A stretch of DNA of 64,000 nucleotides, taken from positions 4,675,788-4,739,787 of the forward strand of contig NC_089273.1 in assembly GCF_963678975.1 (NCBI RefSeq). Direction: 5' to 3'. Of this stretch, positions 34,021-44,990 are shown in pieces. This stretch comes from Dysidea avara (Eukaryota; Porifera; Demospongiae; Dictyoceratida; Dysideidae). Below the pieces are notes generated by a model that saw only the letters and a list, made by a program, of their open reading frames with translations, was not told the origin of the DNA and made no database searches. Both the position numbers and the translations under genes were made by a program. Numbering within the stretch: position 1 is the first letter of the stretch; every line of letters begins with the position of its first letter.

Positions 34021-35590
34021 GACGGTAAGAACACACCTTAATTAGTTTTTTGTAGTTCTAATTTTTTTTTTTTTTAATACGGTACAGTAGTTATGTGAAG
34101 TTGTTTTGTCACGGCTGTGTGTTAGCTGAGGGAAAAACAAGTCGTAAACTAAGCGGCATGTATTAGATTGATTTTGCGCCCTCTTTTTCTTATAAGAGGA
34201 CGCGGTAATCCGATGGCCGCCATGAGCCAATCTAATCCAAACAGCCAAACTGTGAAAACTAGGGGTAAAATAGGCTGTTTTGAAAAAAATGTAATATCAA
34301 AAGGTGGCAACTAAGGAATAGACAATAGATACAGTGATATTGTAACGTCAATTAATCTGTCTTATTGTATGTGCGTAGGGTCCACAAACAGAAAAATTAC
34401 TTTTACAAATCAATCCCCTACAATGTGGGATGTTCATTGTAGAATACCATTGCTACATCTGGATGTATGAATGTTGTCTTCACAAAAATATCACTTTGTA
34501 TTCAAATTTTACAGTATTTTCAAAATTTCTTGCTCACGCGAAGGACCAGATGAAACTTGCTGATTGCTAGCTACTTAGCCAGATCTTATCTAGAGCGGTT
34601 GTATATAGTTGAAAAGTACACACAGAAGTAAGCAAATGATTTGCTATATTTACAGCGCAGGGCTGCTTTCTTTAAAAACTTCCAAAAGAAACATGAACTT
34701 TTGAATTCAAGCTGCCCTACCAACCAAGACAAGAAAAGCCAAATCTTCTTCATAGTATTATGATAAGGTTGGGAGCATAGTCTGTCTGCTGTAAGTCTGG
34801 AAAAGATCTGAAACTTTTCACCATCTGTGTGACAAGCGTCAAAATTTCTGCAACAGTTGGGAATTATATTGTGCCTTCCGGCCATTTCCAAAGCTTTTGC
34901 AACCACAATACTCATCAATGACAGACTGGAACAATGGCAAAAGATCAACAAATGGCGGAAGACACACGCTTACTGTGCGTAGAAGAGCTGGCAGCTGCAA
35001 GGGAGCAATGGCATTTGTAATCACTGATGTTGTAAAGGTACGTCTGATTTGTATATAAAGAGTGTTTTACTGCCGGTACTTTTCTTTTGTGGTAATACAC
35101 CTGACTCCGCCTTTGGTTAATATGGGCGCATGATATTACTTGGCTGTTCTTGAGACCTCACCCAGAAGACACAGAATGTTGGTCCCCGCGCTCGACAGTA
35201 TGAATTACAAAGTGACACAGGAGTTAGCTACTTCAGTAGTTCTTTGACTTGGTCAGGAAGACCAACTTCTACTCGCACTTGCACAAGGTTGACTTTTGGT
35301 GCCACTTCAGTCTGCGAGGGTGACGGCAAGCAAGAAGTGTGATCGAAATCTATGGTGTGATGAACAAGTGCTGCATCATTCGTCATGATTACTGTGTGCC
35401 AGGAAGTTGCGTATGTAGTAAGCTATAAGTCTACAATTATTAGCATAGTATAGCAATAAGCTGCACAAACAGCAGTGTAGGTTTCCGGCTAGTTATAGAT
35501 AGATACACACATCGTGCTTGCCTAAGGGCACATTTTATGTATGAATGCTACGTACAGCCGTAGGCTGAGTTGAATAATTATGTGAACTTT
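34021..35590. other. Possible host exons on either strand, unproven
   Basis: The stretch has a slightly higher CG content and several exon-like signals. On plus, an ATG in a good context at 34213 reads MAAMSQSNPNSQTVKTR before GGGGTAAAAT, and 34918-35037 reads MTDWNNGKRSTNGGRHTLTV onward to TDVVK before GTACGT. On minus, a frame at 34839-35024 reads PALLRTVSVCLPPFVDLLPL onward to DEYCGCKSFGNGRK after a CTCCCTTGCAG acceptor. These overlap and cannot all be real. No domain is recognised. Confidence 0.25.
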
Positions 35591-35653
35591 AGGGGGGTAA
35601 CCCTCCACCCAGCTCAGAGACCCCCCTCTTGAAAAATCCTGGATCTGCCCCTG
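35591..35653. mobile_element. Right end of a CAGGGGCGGATC hAT-type element
   Basis: GGGGGGTAACCC, ACCCCCCTCTTGAAAAATCC and TGGATCTGCCCCTG form the inverted counterpart of the end at 32856. Its true left partner may be the element at 32856 or may be lost. Confidence 0.5.
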
Positions 35654-35955
35654 TAATGTGCATGTGTATCTAGCAAATCATAGATCTAGATGTCATGAAC
35701 TGACTCTAGTAATAGTAGTAGTGAGACTGTAATTAGTTGGTTATGTGCATGCATATACTTTAGTGTGTACTGTATGCTATTTTTTGGCAATGAGTGAGTG
35801 TGTGACACATTGTCCAGCATCCATGCAGTGACCAGCCCTCCTGATTTCTGTTTTTTTGTGAACCTGTTATACCATGCATGGCATTGGTACTGTGACCAGG
35901 ATTGATTTGCTGTTCCTCTCCACAGATGTTGTGGTACCGAGGCATTTCTTAATAT

Positions 35956-36205
35956 GTGACCGGATTTGCGAAAAGGTACCTTTTTCACACACAAAATTTG
36001 ACCCGTTTTTTGAACTTTAAAGCTTCATAACGTTTTGATCATGGCATATAATTACTTGAACTTTTCAATACATGTAGCTACAGTATCTGGCTACAGTTTG
36101 ATACTAAGGGCAAGTTAATCAGTATAAGGAGTCAAGCGTTACATCATTTTGTTTGCTGGTATGTCAAATGTGTGGAAAAGGTACCTTTTCGCAAATCCGG
36201 TCACA
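35956..36205. mobile_element. TA-flanked TGTGAC MITE with long perfect ends
   Basis: 250 bp; left TGTGACCGGATTTGCGAAAA GGTACCTTTT, right AAAAGGTACCTTTTCGCAAA TCCGGTCACA, essentially perfect inverted repeats of about 30 bp, flanked by TA on both sides. Among the least decayed MITEs here, so probably recent. It sits just in front of the first BEL/Pao fossil. Confidence 0.9.
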
Positions 36206-36219
36206 TATGGTACAAACAA

Positions 36220-37900
36220 ATTCACTGGTAGACCATTTCTTTTCTACTTTTCCATAGATGGAGGGAATGGGCAGTTGAACTGATTTCACAAGGCATACCA
36301 AGCCCCTTTAATGTACATCTATGGAAAAAGATAGAGGAATTAGATCTGATGCAGCATGCTACTGAAGAAACTACTAGTTAAGTTATATCACATTTTATTG
36401 TCTAGTTAAATCACAGGCAGAATCACTGCAATAATTAGATCATGTGAAGATGCAGTCGATGATTGAAGGAGCTGATGATTCTGTATGAGACACTTTTGAG
36501 ATGATAGAGATGGAAGGACACCCTTGAAATGCTATTACTGTAACTTTACAGAACAGCAGCCATTTCACCAGCTACTGTCCTGGATTCTGGATCAAGACAC
36601 CTTGTTCTTGAATCTGCACCCTCCAGTTGACTCCCTAAGTTTGATCTGCTAAAATTGTCTGAAGATCTGCTTGGATGGAAAATATATTTGGACTCATTTC
36701 AAGTTGAAGATATTGATGAACGTCGTATTGTATTGAAAGAGATATTACAATCCATGGGTTAGAGTCTGGGTGAGAAAGTTGTAATAATCATAGTCAATCA
36801 AATTTTTCTTTCCAGGTGTATGTAGGGTCAGTCAGGACTGTCAACAAGGGAGAAGAAAGTACATAGTGAGTGGAAAATCAACCTGTGTGTATTGTAAGAG
36901 TCCAGAAAGAGTCCAATTAGTGGTGTGTACTTCATTGTGGTAACTGACATAAAAGCATGGTCAGAAATGGTAAAAAAGAAATGGCTATACTTTAATTGTT
37001 TAGGAAACTACAAGGCTATTAATTGCAACTAAAAGAATAGATGCAGGGGATGTCATAAGAAACACCACTGTAACCTGTGTGGCATGCACAACACACCCAT
37101 TGCAACATAATCAAACTCTACTTCACAGAGCAATTCACATCTGCTCGGTCATTGTGGAGTGCAATGAACCCATCACTGACTTTTGCTACAACCCATCCAG
37201 TCACTGACCTTACCACAATAACACACTCCCTGACCAGTAACTGATGTTCTAGTTCAGCATGTCTTTTTAAAACCAATGTAGCCTTTGTTAGAGCTGGCAA
37301 CCACAAGCTATCCATGCATTTGATGAAGGGACCCAATGTTCATTTGTAACGCAAGCTTTAGCCAACAAATTGTATTTGTGCCCCCACGGCAGAGAAACTT
37401 TAAATGTATTATCTTTTTGTAACGAAAGTACCTCTAAGTACCAATAAGAATCATGCTGGGAATAGATATCACAATTTCAGCATCTGTGGTACTGCACACC
37501 TGCTCAGAACTTAGTCACCTCAGCTTTACATAACCTTCCTCATTTGTGAGACATAAAGTTGGCTTACTCTGTAGGCTCTACAGTAGATTTTACTGCTATT
37601 GGGAGATGGTGAGCAACCATGGTAACATGTTCAACTGCCATGAATTCAAGCTTGTCAGCGTCATTCCTAACATAGTCAGAACTCCATGTTGCTCATGTGT
37701 ACACAACCCAAGCAATCATTCTCTGGGCCACCACATCTGACACTATTTTAACCACCACTTCCCATACTTTTAGAACATGATTTCAACTGAACCATTCATG
37801 TTAACCTATCAGAGGGACTAGTTAAGGATAGATACTATGTAGTTCAGAACAATCCATCCCTTAATTCCTCCCAACCATTCAGTTGGTCTTTGAGTGTCAA
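36220..37900 (+). mobile_element. BEL/Pao LTR retrotransposon fossil, copy 1 (gag-protease part)
   Basis: Plus-strand remnant in the order of a BEL/Pao gag-pol: a gag segment with a Leu-x-Gly-Trp-Lys-x-x-x-Asp-Ser-Phe phrase, a tandem zinc-knuckle region with Cys-x-Tyr-Cys-Lys and a second Cys-His-Lys-Lys-His-His-like knuckle (about 36880-37110), and the start of the aspartic-protease/DUF1758-like part. Reverse transcriptase and integrase were not seen and no LTR pair was identified. Broken in many places; moderately old. Related copies lie at about 43215, 47090 and 48360. Confidence 0.65.
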
Positions 37901-38500
37901 ACATTAGCACTTACTATAAAGTTGGGACATCAACCAGCTTGTTTGTTAAGTTCATAGAATTGTACCTGTGTGGAAGACCCAAATGCCATTACCTTATGTA
38001 CATTATGAATGTTGTGAGCTATAGCTCTACTCCACATAAATATAAATTATCACTATATGAATATTATGATGGTGGTCCAAAAGGATATTCCAAGAAGAAG
38101 TGGGTCCTCAATATTACTATTGCACCAATAAAGTGTTGGAATGTTGTAAACAACTTTGTGGTAAGGTAGTTACATGGATGATAGCACTTGAATATTATTT
38201 CTTATTCCAATAACTTTTCTCAGAACTAGTTATGTAATATTATTTAATATCCACACAATTCCAACAGTCACTAACAGACATACACATAATGTTGACTGTA
38301 GTGTAGTGTAGTCTAGTTTAGTGGTCTATTAAACACTATGAGCTCATTATTGTTTGAATTCTTGTATTTTTTCACCAAAAATAAGGGCTACCTTACCTTC
38401 CTGTTTAAAAGTGTGTAAACTGATTTTCTCTGGCTAACTGCAACACTGCTCACTTGTTACTGTTTACAAACATTATAAACTAAAGAGCTAGAAAAGCTAG
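37901..38500. repeat. NML repeat block, copy 1
   Basis: A block of roughly 590 bp: GGGACATCAACCAGCTTGTT at the left, GGTGGTCCAAAAGGATATTC and TTGTAAACAACTTTGTGGTA in the middle, ATATTATTTAATATCCACAC, a tRNA-like GTCTAGTTTAGTGG region, and CTAACTGCAACACTGCTCAC at the right. Other copies start near 40402, 49911, 53681 and 57272; the middle alone is at about 47620-47770 and, inverted, at 62095-62345. The way it brackets other segments makes it either a long direct terminal repeat or the junction of a tandem unit. Confidence 0.7.
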
Positions 38501-38842
38501 AGTGAATGTTCAGGGTACTGAAATGTTGTTGGTGATGCTATTATGTTAATACTGTAATTGCATAGTGTAAGACCTCTGTCAATGTGTGCTATTTTACAGA
38601 AGTGTAGAGAAGACATACAGATGCATTAGCAGTATTAACAGTGCACAGTGCTTGTATCATTGCTAGCGGTGGACATTATTCTCAATATTGAACTACACTA
38701 ATGTTTTTGTATGGTTTTGCTAAACATTGTGGAAGTTTTATGTCTTCTGATGAATGGCATTAATTTATAAAGCACCTCTTTAGTATAAAGGCAAGAAAAA
38801 AAGAGAACTTAAGTCCAGTATACCAGTCCAGTAGTTCAGTCT

Positions 38843-38844
<2 letters not shown>

Positions 38845-38890
<46 letters not shown>
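38845..38890. repeat. TG dinucleotide microsatellite
   Basis: Pure (TG)23. The paralogous sites at about 51384 and 54554 hold only TGTGTGTGTGG, so the array expanded in this copy alone. Confidence 0.95.
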
Positions 38891-38891
<1 letters not shown>

Positions 38892-38948
38892 TGGGTTTAT
38901 CACTGTTATATGTGGTGCCATTGTAATGCAAACATTGCTGACAAGAGT

Positions 38949-39067
38949 ACAAGAAAGGTCACATACACCTGCAGATATACTAGTGAATATTTAGTCCTTA
39001 CTTTACTCTATACCCATGATTGAAATGTCAACTAGTGTATCTGCAGGGGTAGGTGACCTCCCTTGTT
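38949..39067. mobile_element. Palindromic short MITE, copy a
   Basis: ACAAGAAAGGTCACATACAC CTGCAGATATACTAGT is mirrored by ACTAGTGTATCTGCAGGGGT AGGTGACCTCCCTTGT with a short centre. Copies are at 51451-51570, 54621-54740 and 63185-63291. Non-coding, about 107-120 bp. Confidence 0.75.
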
Positions 39068-39724
39068 TCCCAACTTTTTCTATGATCTCTAATCAAACGT
39101 AACTTTTCCTTATACTTGTTTGTTTACTTTATGTAGCATTATTATGTCTGGTGAACCTGTGTATAGTGTATCAAAAGAAACAATGGTGCCAGAGTTAATT
39201 TTTGGTCTGGACATGTGCTGACTATCGATTATTGACTAGAAAGTGAAGTGGTCATTGTTCTTAACTTTCAGCTATGTTCAGCCCATTACACAGTGCTACA
39301 AACAAAGAACAGCCTCTGCAATCAATCCAGCAACCATGAAAAATGTGGATGATTTACTTAACTCAACTGAGTTGAAAATGAAAGTGGCCATTACACTTTG
39401 CAGGTTTTTGTTAAGGATTTACCACCTTTATAGATGTGTTGTGACCTTAAGTGCGATCCAGTAAAATCTTACTATGACTTCGATTTCCAGGAAGAAGTGT
39501 GGGCAAAAGTATCAGCATTCTATTGTGAAAATCTTCCCTAAGCAGATATACTGTAGTTTCTGGAACACAAATATGTAATGGACTTTTACCTACTAACTCA
39601 TCAATAATCTAACTTTCAGTACGATTCCCTCACAATAGTGTTTTAATTTTGTTTGTACCATACATAGAGCACATACAGTTTTTGCCCTTAAAAATGTTGT
39701 CTAATTATGCACACATGATTTGTA

Positions 39725-40190
39725 GAATGCCATATCTTAGGTTGCAATGCATCTATGCTGACCTTCCTGGCTACCAGGCAAGTGTTAGTCCCCAAGTACT
39801 ATCGCACTAGTATCACATGTGCTCTAAGCAGACCTGATCTCATGCTGGTTTTCACAGATTCCATCATGCTATTGGACCTCTCTGTTGTTACCAATACTAA
39901 ACAGCATTGTTTGGCTGCAAGGTACTGTAAAAAAGATTGCTAGGGTTCATTAATGCTGGACCTTCAACATGCTGGATTTTATGTTGAACTTGTGACAGTT
40001 GAAGTTGGCTGTCTAGGCCATTTCATACCAGTAACCATTACAAAATGTAGCAATGTATGTCATCTACCAAAGATTACAATACGTTGCATACTTCAGAAGG
40101 CAGCTCGTGCTGCCATCTCCTGTTCATACAAGATATTTAACTCTCGGGTTTCAGCATCATACTGTAGGATGCAGTCGATTTGTTGAACTG
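39725..40190 (+). pseudogene. LINE-type endonuclease tail, copy 1
   Basis: The C-terminal part of a non-LTR retrotransposon protein of the restriction-like-endonuclease (R2-like) kind, by pattern from memory: YADLPGY in one frame, then after a frame change RPDLMLVFTDSIMLLDLSVV, TNTKQHCLAAR, GSLMLDLQHAGFYVELVTVE, VGCLGHF, and CHLPK then ILQKAARAAISCSYKIFNSR. RPD followed by a Leu-(D/E)-Leu-x-V core is the nuclease centre expected. An in-frame stop and a frame shift mark decay; no reverse transcriptase domain was found upstream. Open frames beginning MLTFLATRQ start at a chance ATG in the wrong frame. Copies 2-4 are at 44990, 52985 and 56577. Confidence 0.55.
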
Positions 40191-40401
40191 TTGATGAACT
40201 GATAGCAACTATGTAGATCATTTAGGGGTGTGGTCACCGAGCAGATTATAAGTAGTATTTGTTGATCTGACACTTTGTCAGGTCCAATTTTATCTGACAT
40301 GATATTACATTGTATTATAACAGATTAGACGGGAAGAAGAGATAGCTTGCTTCAAACTACATAGTATCCATCCTTACACTGTATCACGAGCGATGTGGTG
40401 A

Positions 40402-41010
40402 GCACTTGCTACAAAGCTGGGACATCAACCAGCTTGTTTGTTAAGTTCATAGAATTGTACCTGTGTGGAAGACCCAAATCCTATTACCATACATATGAAT
40501 GTTGTGAGCTACTCTAACTATGGCTGTACTACACAAATATATATCACTATATGAATAATATGATGGTGGACCAAAAAGGATACTCCAGGAAGAAGTGGGT
40601 CCTCAACCTTATTATTACACCAATAAACTGTTGGAACGTTGTAAACAACTTTGTGGTAAGGTAGTTACATGGATGATAGCACTTGAATATTATTTCTTAG
40701 TACATTAACACTTCTCAGAACTAGATATGTAATATTATTTAATATCCACACAATTCCAACAGTCTCTAACAGACATACACATACTGTTGACTGTAGTCTA
40801 GTTTAGTGGTCTATTGAACAGTATGAGTTCATTATTGTTTGAACCCAAGTTTGAATCCCTGGCATTTTTCACAAAATTAATGTGGGCAGCCTTGCCTTCC
40901 TGCTTGAAAGCATGTAAACTGATTTCTCTGCCTAACTGTAACACTGCTCACTCGTTACTCTTTACAATCATTATTTATAAACCAAAGAGCTGGCAAAGCC
41001 AGAGTGAGTG
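40402..41010. repeat. NML repeat block, copy 2
   Basis: Same order of words as copy 1 (GGGACATCAACCAGCTTGTT, GGTGGACCAAAAAGGATACT, TAACACTGCTCACTCGTTAC). It contains the best-kept tRNA-like region (A-box-like at 40799, B-box-like at 40848). Confidence 0.75.
40795..40860 (+). promoter_or_regulatory. tRNA-like pol III promoter region in NML block
   Basis: TAGTTTAGTGG (40799-40809) is close to a tRNA A box and AGTTTGAATCC (40848-40858) to a B box, about 49 bp apart. Between them TGAAC and GTTCA enclose a 7-base loop like an anticodon arm. Acceptor and T stems are not convincing, so it is a tRNA-derived SINE-like head or coincidence, not a tRNA gene. Confidence 0.35.
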
Positions 41011-41039
41011 CACCTGACTGTGCCTAAAAGCTAGAGAGA

Positions 41040-41375
41040 GATGGACTTCAAAATGGAGGCAGACCATGACTGGAGTCCACACATGAGATTACAGGCTTCT
41101 TATCGGCTGATATGCACCAAAACCTATACAGATAACGTCTGGCCAAGCTTGTTTGGCCATCCAACAGTACACAACTGATTACTGCCAAGCCAGGTCCTTC
41201 ATAAGGCCGGACGCCACCATTTGAGCTCACCACACCACCCAGAAAAGACACCTCGTATAGTTTGAGTATGCTGAGGATCAAAACCAATAGTAAGATGGTG
41301 TAGTTATCCACTAGTAGTGTTAGTTTGATTTTGCCTGATGTACAATTTGGATCAGTTTTGTAAAATCTGGTCACA
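41040..41375. mobile_element. Partial TGTGAC-type long element
   Basis: AAATGGAGGCAGACCATGAC, TGGCCAAGCTTG.TTGGCCAT-like, and the end TACAATTTGGATCAGTTTTG TAAAATCTGGTCACA match the right two thirds of the complete element at 42061-42722. The left terminus is missing. Confidence 0.65.
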
Positions 41376-41494
41376 ATTATCATACAGTACTATCGTACTG
41401 TATAGTATGGACCACAAGGATGTAGGCATGTTTCATTGCAAAAATTACCCAAAACCAGCTTCGATTTTCCCTGACAATGATGAGGAAGTATTGG

Positions 41495-42041
41495 TTAAGT
41501 AAAACGAAGCCCAATAAAAGCTTCCAGAACGACCCAAAAAAAACAGAATTTTCTGCTGACTAAATGACTGACTGACTGACTGACTGACTGACTGACTGAC
41601 TGACTGACTGACTGACTGAGCAACTCAGACAACTGTAACTCGATAGCAGCTGATACTGCCAGCTTGATTTTTTCACTGTTCAACATTGCTTCAGCCATAC
41701 AAGTACCTTTTGGCATACCGCAGTACGTATGTACAATCCATTCTTCATGACCTTACAATATCCTTCTTTGTGTCTCATTCATCTTGGCCGACAGCGAAAA
41801 GTGTGAATTTGGTGGTAGCACATGATGGTTTGCCTTCATAATGGAAATCATCCGTATTTTTCATAGTGACTACTTTGATGGCAGAGGTGCTTTTAGAACA
41901 CTTTTTGTTTCGTAATGCTGTGTAAATGGTTGAACATAGCTGACAGCAAAACGTAATGGATACTTCACTTTTCAGATGGTAATAGGTACTTGGGGTGCGC
42001 AGTGCCATTTCTTTCTTTTGATGTGGTATGTGTGGGTTCAC
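41495..42041 (-). pseudogene. Repeat-borne gene remnant with VSQS repeats, copy 1
   Basis: On the minus strand, 42041-41775 reads MNPHIPHQKKEMALRTPSTY then Y and onward to TMKNTDDFHYEGKPSCATTK, and 41716-41495 reads MPKGTCMAEAMLNSEKIKLA, AAIELQLSELLS and (VSQS)n, the last encoded by the GACT microsatellite. The same two segments occur at 58690-58960 and 58455-58730; a TMKNVDDL-like segment also occurs on plus near 39330. Recurrence with similar translation suggests a former protein gene of a repeat family. No domain is recognised. Confidence 0.35.
41565..41619. repeat. TGAC tetranucleotide microsatellite, locus 1
   Basis: About 13-14 units of TGAC. On the minus strand it translates as VSQS repeats in the frame of the flanking open frame, because a 4-base unit repeats every 12 bases. 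Confidence 0.95.
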
Positions 42042-42060
42042 CAGTCATAATAATTTTATT

Positions 42061-42722
42061 TGTGACTGGATTTTGGAAAAACGATCCAAATCGCACATTA
42101 GAAGTTCCGAGATAAACGGTTTTAAAGAATTGAAGTCAGCATAACTCTCCAAGGATAGCAAGCACGCGTATGAAATTTACACAAAAGATGCATCAATCTG
42201 TTACCTTTCAAGCCACTTCCAGTACTTGTAGCTGCTTGTACAGTTTCCTGCCAAATAAGATAGAAAATCTGAGCAGTTGGACGAGCGAAGTAGTATCACG
42301 AGTGCTCACAAAGGGGTGGAGGCTGGGGGGTGGAGGCGGGGGGGTGGCGGGGAGGGCAAAAGTTAGACCTCAAAATGGAGGCAGACCACGATTGGAGTCC
42401 AGACACCAGATTACAGGGCTGTGCTGGCTCCTTAGTGGCTGATATGTAGCAAAATCAGCAGAGAACACGTCTGGCCAACATTATAAGGCTGTCCACCAGT
42501 AAACCACTGACTCTTGCCAAGCCAGGTCCTTCACAAGGCCTGAAACCGCCATTTGAGCACTCCACACCACCCAGAAAAGACGTGTGTAAAAACCAGCCTC
42601 GTGTAGTTTGAGTAGTGCTGAGGGTCAAAACTTGTAGTACGATAGTGCAGCTATCCACTGGTGGTGTTAGTTTGATTTTGCCTGATGTGCGATTTGGATC
42701 GGTTCTGTAAAATCTGGTCACA
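42061..42722. mobile_element. Complete 662-bp TGTGAC element with paralogous empty site
   Basis: Left end TGTGACTGGATTTTGGAAAA ACGATCCAAATCGCACAT, right end ATGTGCGATTTGGATCGGTT CTGTAAAATCTGGTCACA. The related DNA near 58957 has an uninterrupted TAATTTTATTTTACAAAA, so the element inserted with a 2-bp duplication (TT, where TA is usual). It contains a G-rich tract near 42315-42355. The minus frame at 42455-42721 is not a recognised protein. Non-autonomous. Confidence 0.85.
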
Positions 42723-42779
42723 TTTTACAAAAAAGTTAACAAACAAGTACATGTTATTTAAAAATTGCAATTTTCAAAT

Positions 42780-43019
42780 AGAGTAGGGATTATAGCACAT
42801 CAATAAAAGGTACTGAAACAAGCTGGAATAGTGTACAATATTGAATCACAGTAAAACAATAAGAAGTGTTATATCCCTACTGTGTTCAAGATACCATAAG
42901 GAAGAGCACAGTAGGGATATAACACTTCTCATTGTTTTACTGTGATTTAATATCTTGCACTATATACTCCAACTTATTTCAGTACTTTATATCGATGTGC
43001 TATGGTCTCTACTCTAGTT
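42780..43019. mobile_element. Foldback element, copy 1
   Basis: Two arms of about 105 bp, AGAGTAGGGATTATAGCACA... AAGTGTTATATCCCTACTGT and its inverse, separated by about 30 bp (GTTCAAGATACCATAAGG and nearby). The inner arms are near-perfect, giving a very stable hairpin. A diverged copy lies at 59030-59253 in the same surroundings, so it was present before that duplication. Confidence 0.8.
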
Positions 43020-43214
43020 TAAAATTCCATTTTTTTGTGTACTTGTCTTTACTTAAGGGAGTCATACCATCACCCATGTAGGGAATCCTATCCTACATAA
43101 CAGCTAAGCTTGAATAAGGGGTGACATTTTTAAAATAGGAGAATGTTGTGATGTTAGCCATTTCTTTTGTGCCACCTTTGACATCACATCTTTTTTTATA
43201 GCCAGCCTATTTTT

Positions 43215-44990
43215 TAAAAGGTCACCAATCACAACAACTTCAGCATCAGTGGCACTGCAGATAACAGCACCTATTCAAAACTTAGTCACCTCAGCTTTAC
43301 ATAGCCTTCCTCATTTGTGAAACATAAAGCTGGCCTACCATGTAGGCTCTGCAGTAGATTTCACTGCTATTGGGAGACGGTGAGCAACCATGGGAACATG
43401 TCCAACTGCCATAAAATCCAAGCTTGTCAGCGTTAATCCTAACACAGTCAGAACCCCATGTTGCTCATGTGTACACAACCCTAGCACTCAATCTCTAAGC
43501 CACCACATCTGACCAGGGCCGGAGGAGGGAAAATTGAGTTGGTCAGGCCATTGACTATAATGTTGAAATTGCTACTATATACATGCCAATGAGAGAGGAG
43601 CTGTTGCACAGTGTGCGAAGCACACTCTGCGAAGAGTGAAGCACGAGCATTCTAGGGGGTCTGGGGGCATGCCCCCACAGGAAATTTTTGAAAATTAGAC
43701 ACTCAGATATGCAATTTTAGTGATATTTTACTGCTAGCTAGCTATATAAATATGCTCAAGCCTATCTGTTGTTCTTCAGACTTTCTATACTATGTATAAT
43801 TGTAGACCTGACATAGCTACAGGGGACACAGCATGAAACTTGCTGTATGGTTCATTTAGTTATAGCTGGCAATTAGAAGTTCAAGGGGGGTCTGGGGTGC
43901 AACCCCCAGGAGCTGCAGAACTTTTGCAATTTAAAGGCTTGAAAATGCCTTAAAATTTAAAATTGATGCTAAATTTTAAAGTAAAACTAGCTAGCAACTT
44001 GCAACTTTTCCCCCAAATTTCACAGGGAACCCATACAGCATGGCCCCCTTTAGCTAGGATATAATTACTATACAATGAATTCACACAGCTACAATAAAAA
44101 GCTACACAACTACAAAAATACAGTATACTACTATACTGGTTTGTATGAAGTGAATGGATCATCAAGTAATATACTGGTGGACAGTCACGAGATCATTCAG
44201 TATTCGAAAATGGCGCGATGTGGGTGAGACTGAAAGTTTGCTCAGTATCTCTACAGGATGAGTGGGTAGTTGAAGAGGAGTGATTTCTACTCAACATCTC
44301 ATCCAGATGGTCACCATGTAATGTATGGGTGTACAGCTTCATGAGTCATCTGGTTTGTCACTTCCAGTCCTTCGCCCAGTAAAAGAAGCCAAGAGAGACA
44401 AGCCAAGGAATGCTAATGATTACTTTATGAAGATTGAATTGTGATATAAGTGTGCTGGTTTAGAATCAAAGAAGGCACCTGCCTTACACGTGATAAATGC
44501 CAACTGTCGGCACACGTGATACTGTACGTAGAACCCACAATCATTTCTGTACGAAAAGATACATAGCTGTACTGTAAGGTAATTGGAGGTACTATACGTG
44601 TAGTTCTGTGCTTTAGTTAGGCTGAGAAACTAGGTGACTACTCGTGTCATGCATTTTCAATAACATCTGTAAAATGTACGTAGCTACATGTAGATGTGAT
44701 CATCCAAAGATTGCATGAGAGTAATGTAGTTCGAGCTGGTCAGCTAGTTGATTCAACTCCAGATTATTGGTCCGGCTCAGGCCTGACCGACCGGACCGTC
44801 TCCTCCGGCCTTGCTGATACTACTTCAACCACCACTTCCCACACTTTTAGACTATGATTTCAACTGAACCATTCATGATAACCTATCAGAGGGACCAGGT
44901 AAGGATAGGTACTGTGTAGTTCAGACTCGCCTATTCCTTAATTCCTCCCATCCATTGAGTCTGTCTGTGAGTGTCAAACATTAGCACTAT
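43215..44990 (+). mobile_element. BEL/Pao fossil, copy 2 (short, split by a hAT-like element)
   Basis: 43215-43513 and 44814-44990 match the protease-side part of the fossil at 37480-37895. They are separated by the 1300-bp insertion at 43514-44813. Gag is absent. Broken; older than the insertion it carries. Confidence 0.6.
43514..44813. mobile_element. hAT-like element nested in BEL/Pao fossil
   Basis: 1300 bp with ends CAGGGCCGGAGGAGGG and, inverted, CAAGGCCGGAGGAGAC; pairing extends inward through GGTCAGGC. The flanking fossil is continuous with its paralogues once this segment is set aside. Flanks share CTGA(C/T); a clean 8-bp duplication is not visible. Inside are GGGGTCTGGGGGCATGCC and GGAAATTTTTGAAAATTAGA, as in the repeats near 11100 and 32960. 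No transposase frame was found. Confidence 0.75.

Noticed and set aside
34042-34248. 68-codon minus frame near a G/C-rich promoter-like zone
   Set aside because: Lys-rich end comes from a homopolymer; no splice or domain support.
32856-35653. One 2.8-kb hAT element spanning both CAGGGGCGGATC ends
   Set aside because: The ends match as inverted repeats, but no 8-bp duplication is seen and another G/C-rich MITE end lies between, so they may belong to two elements.
41048-42721. Minus frames with GGV(V/E)(C/S)SNGG as conserved proteins
   Set aside because: They recur only because they lie within copies of a non-autonomous TIR element; no domain or start context.
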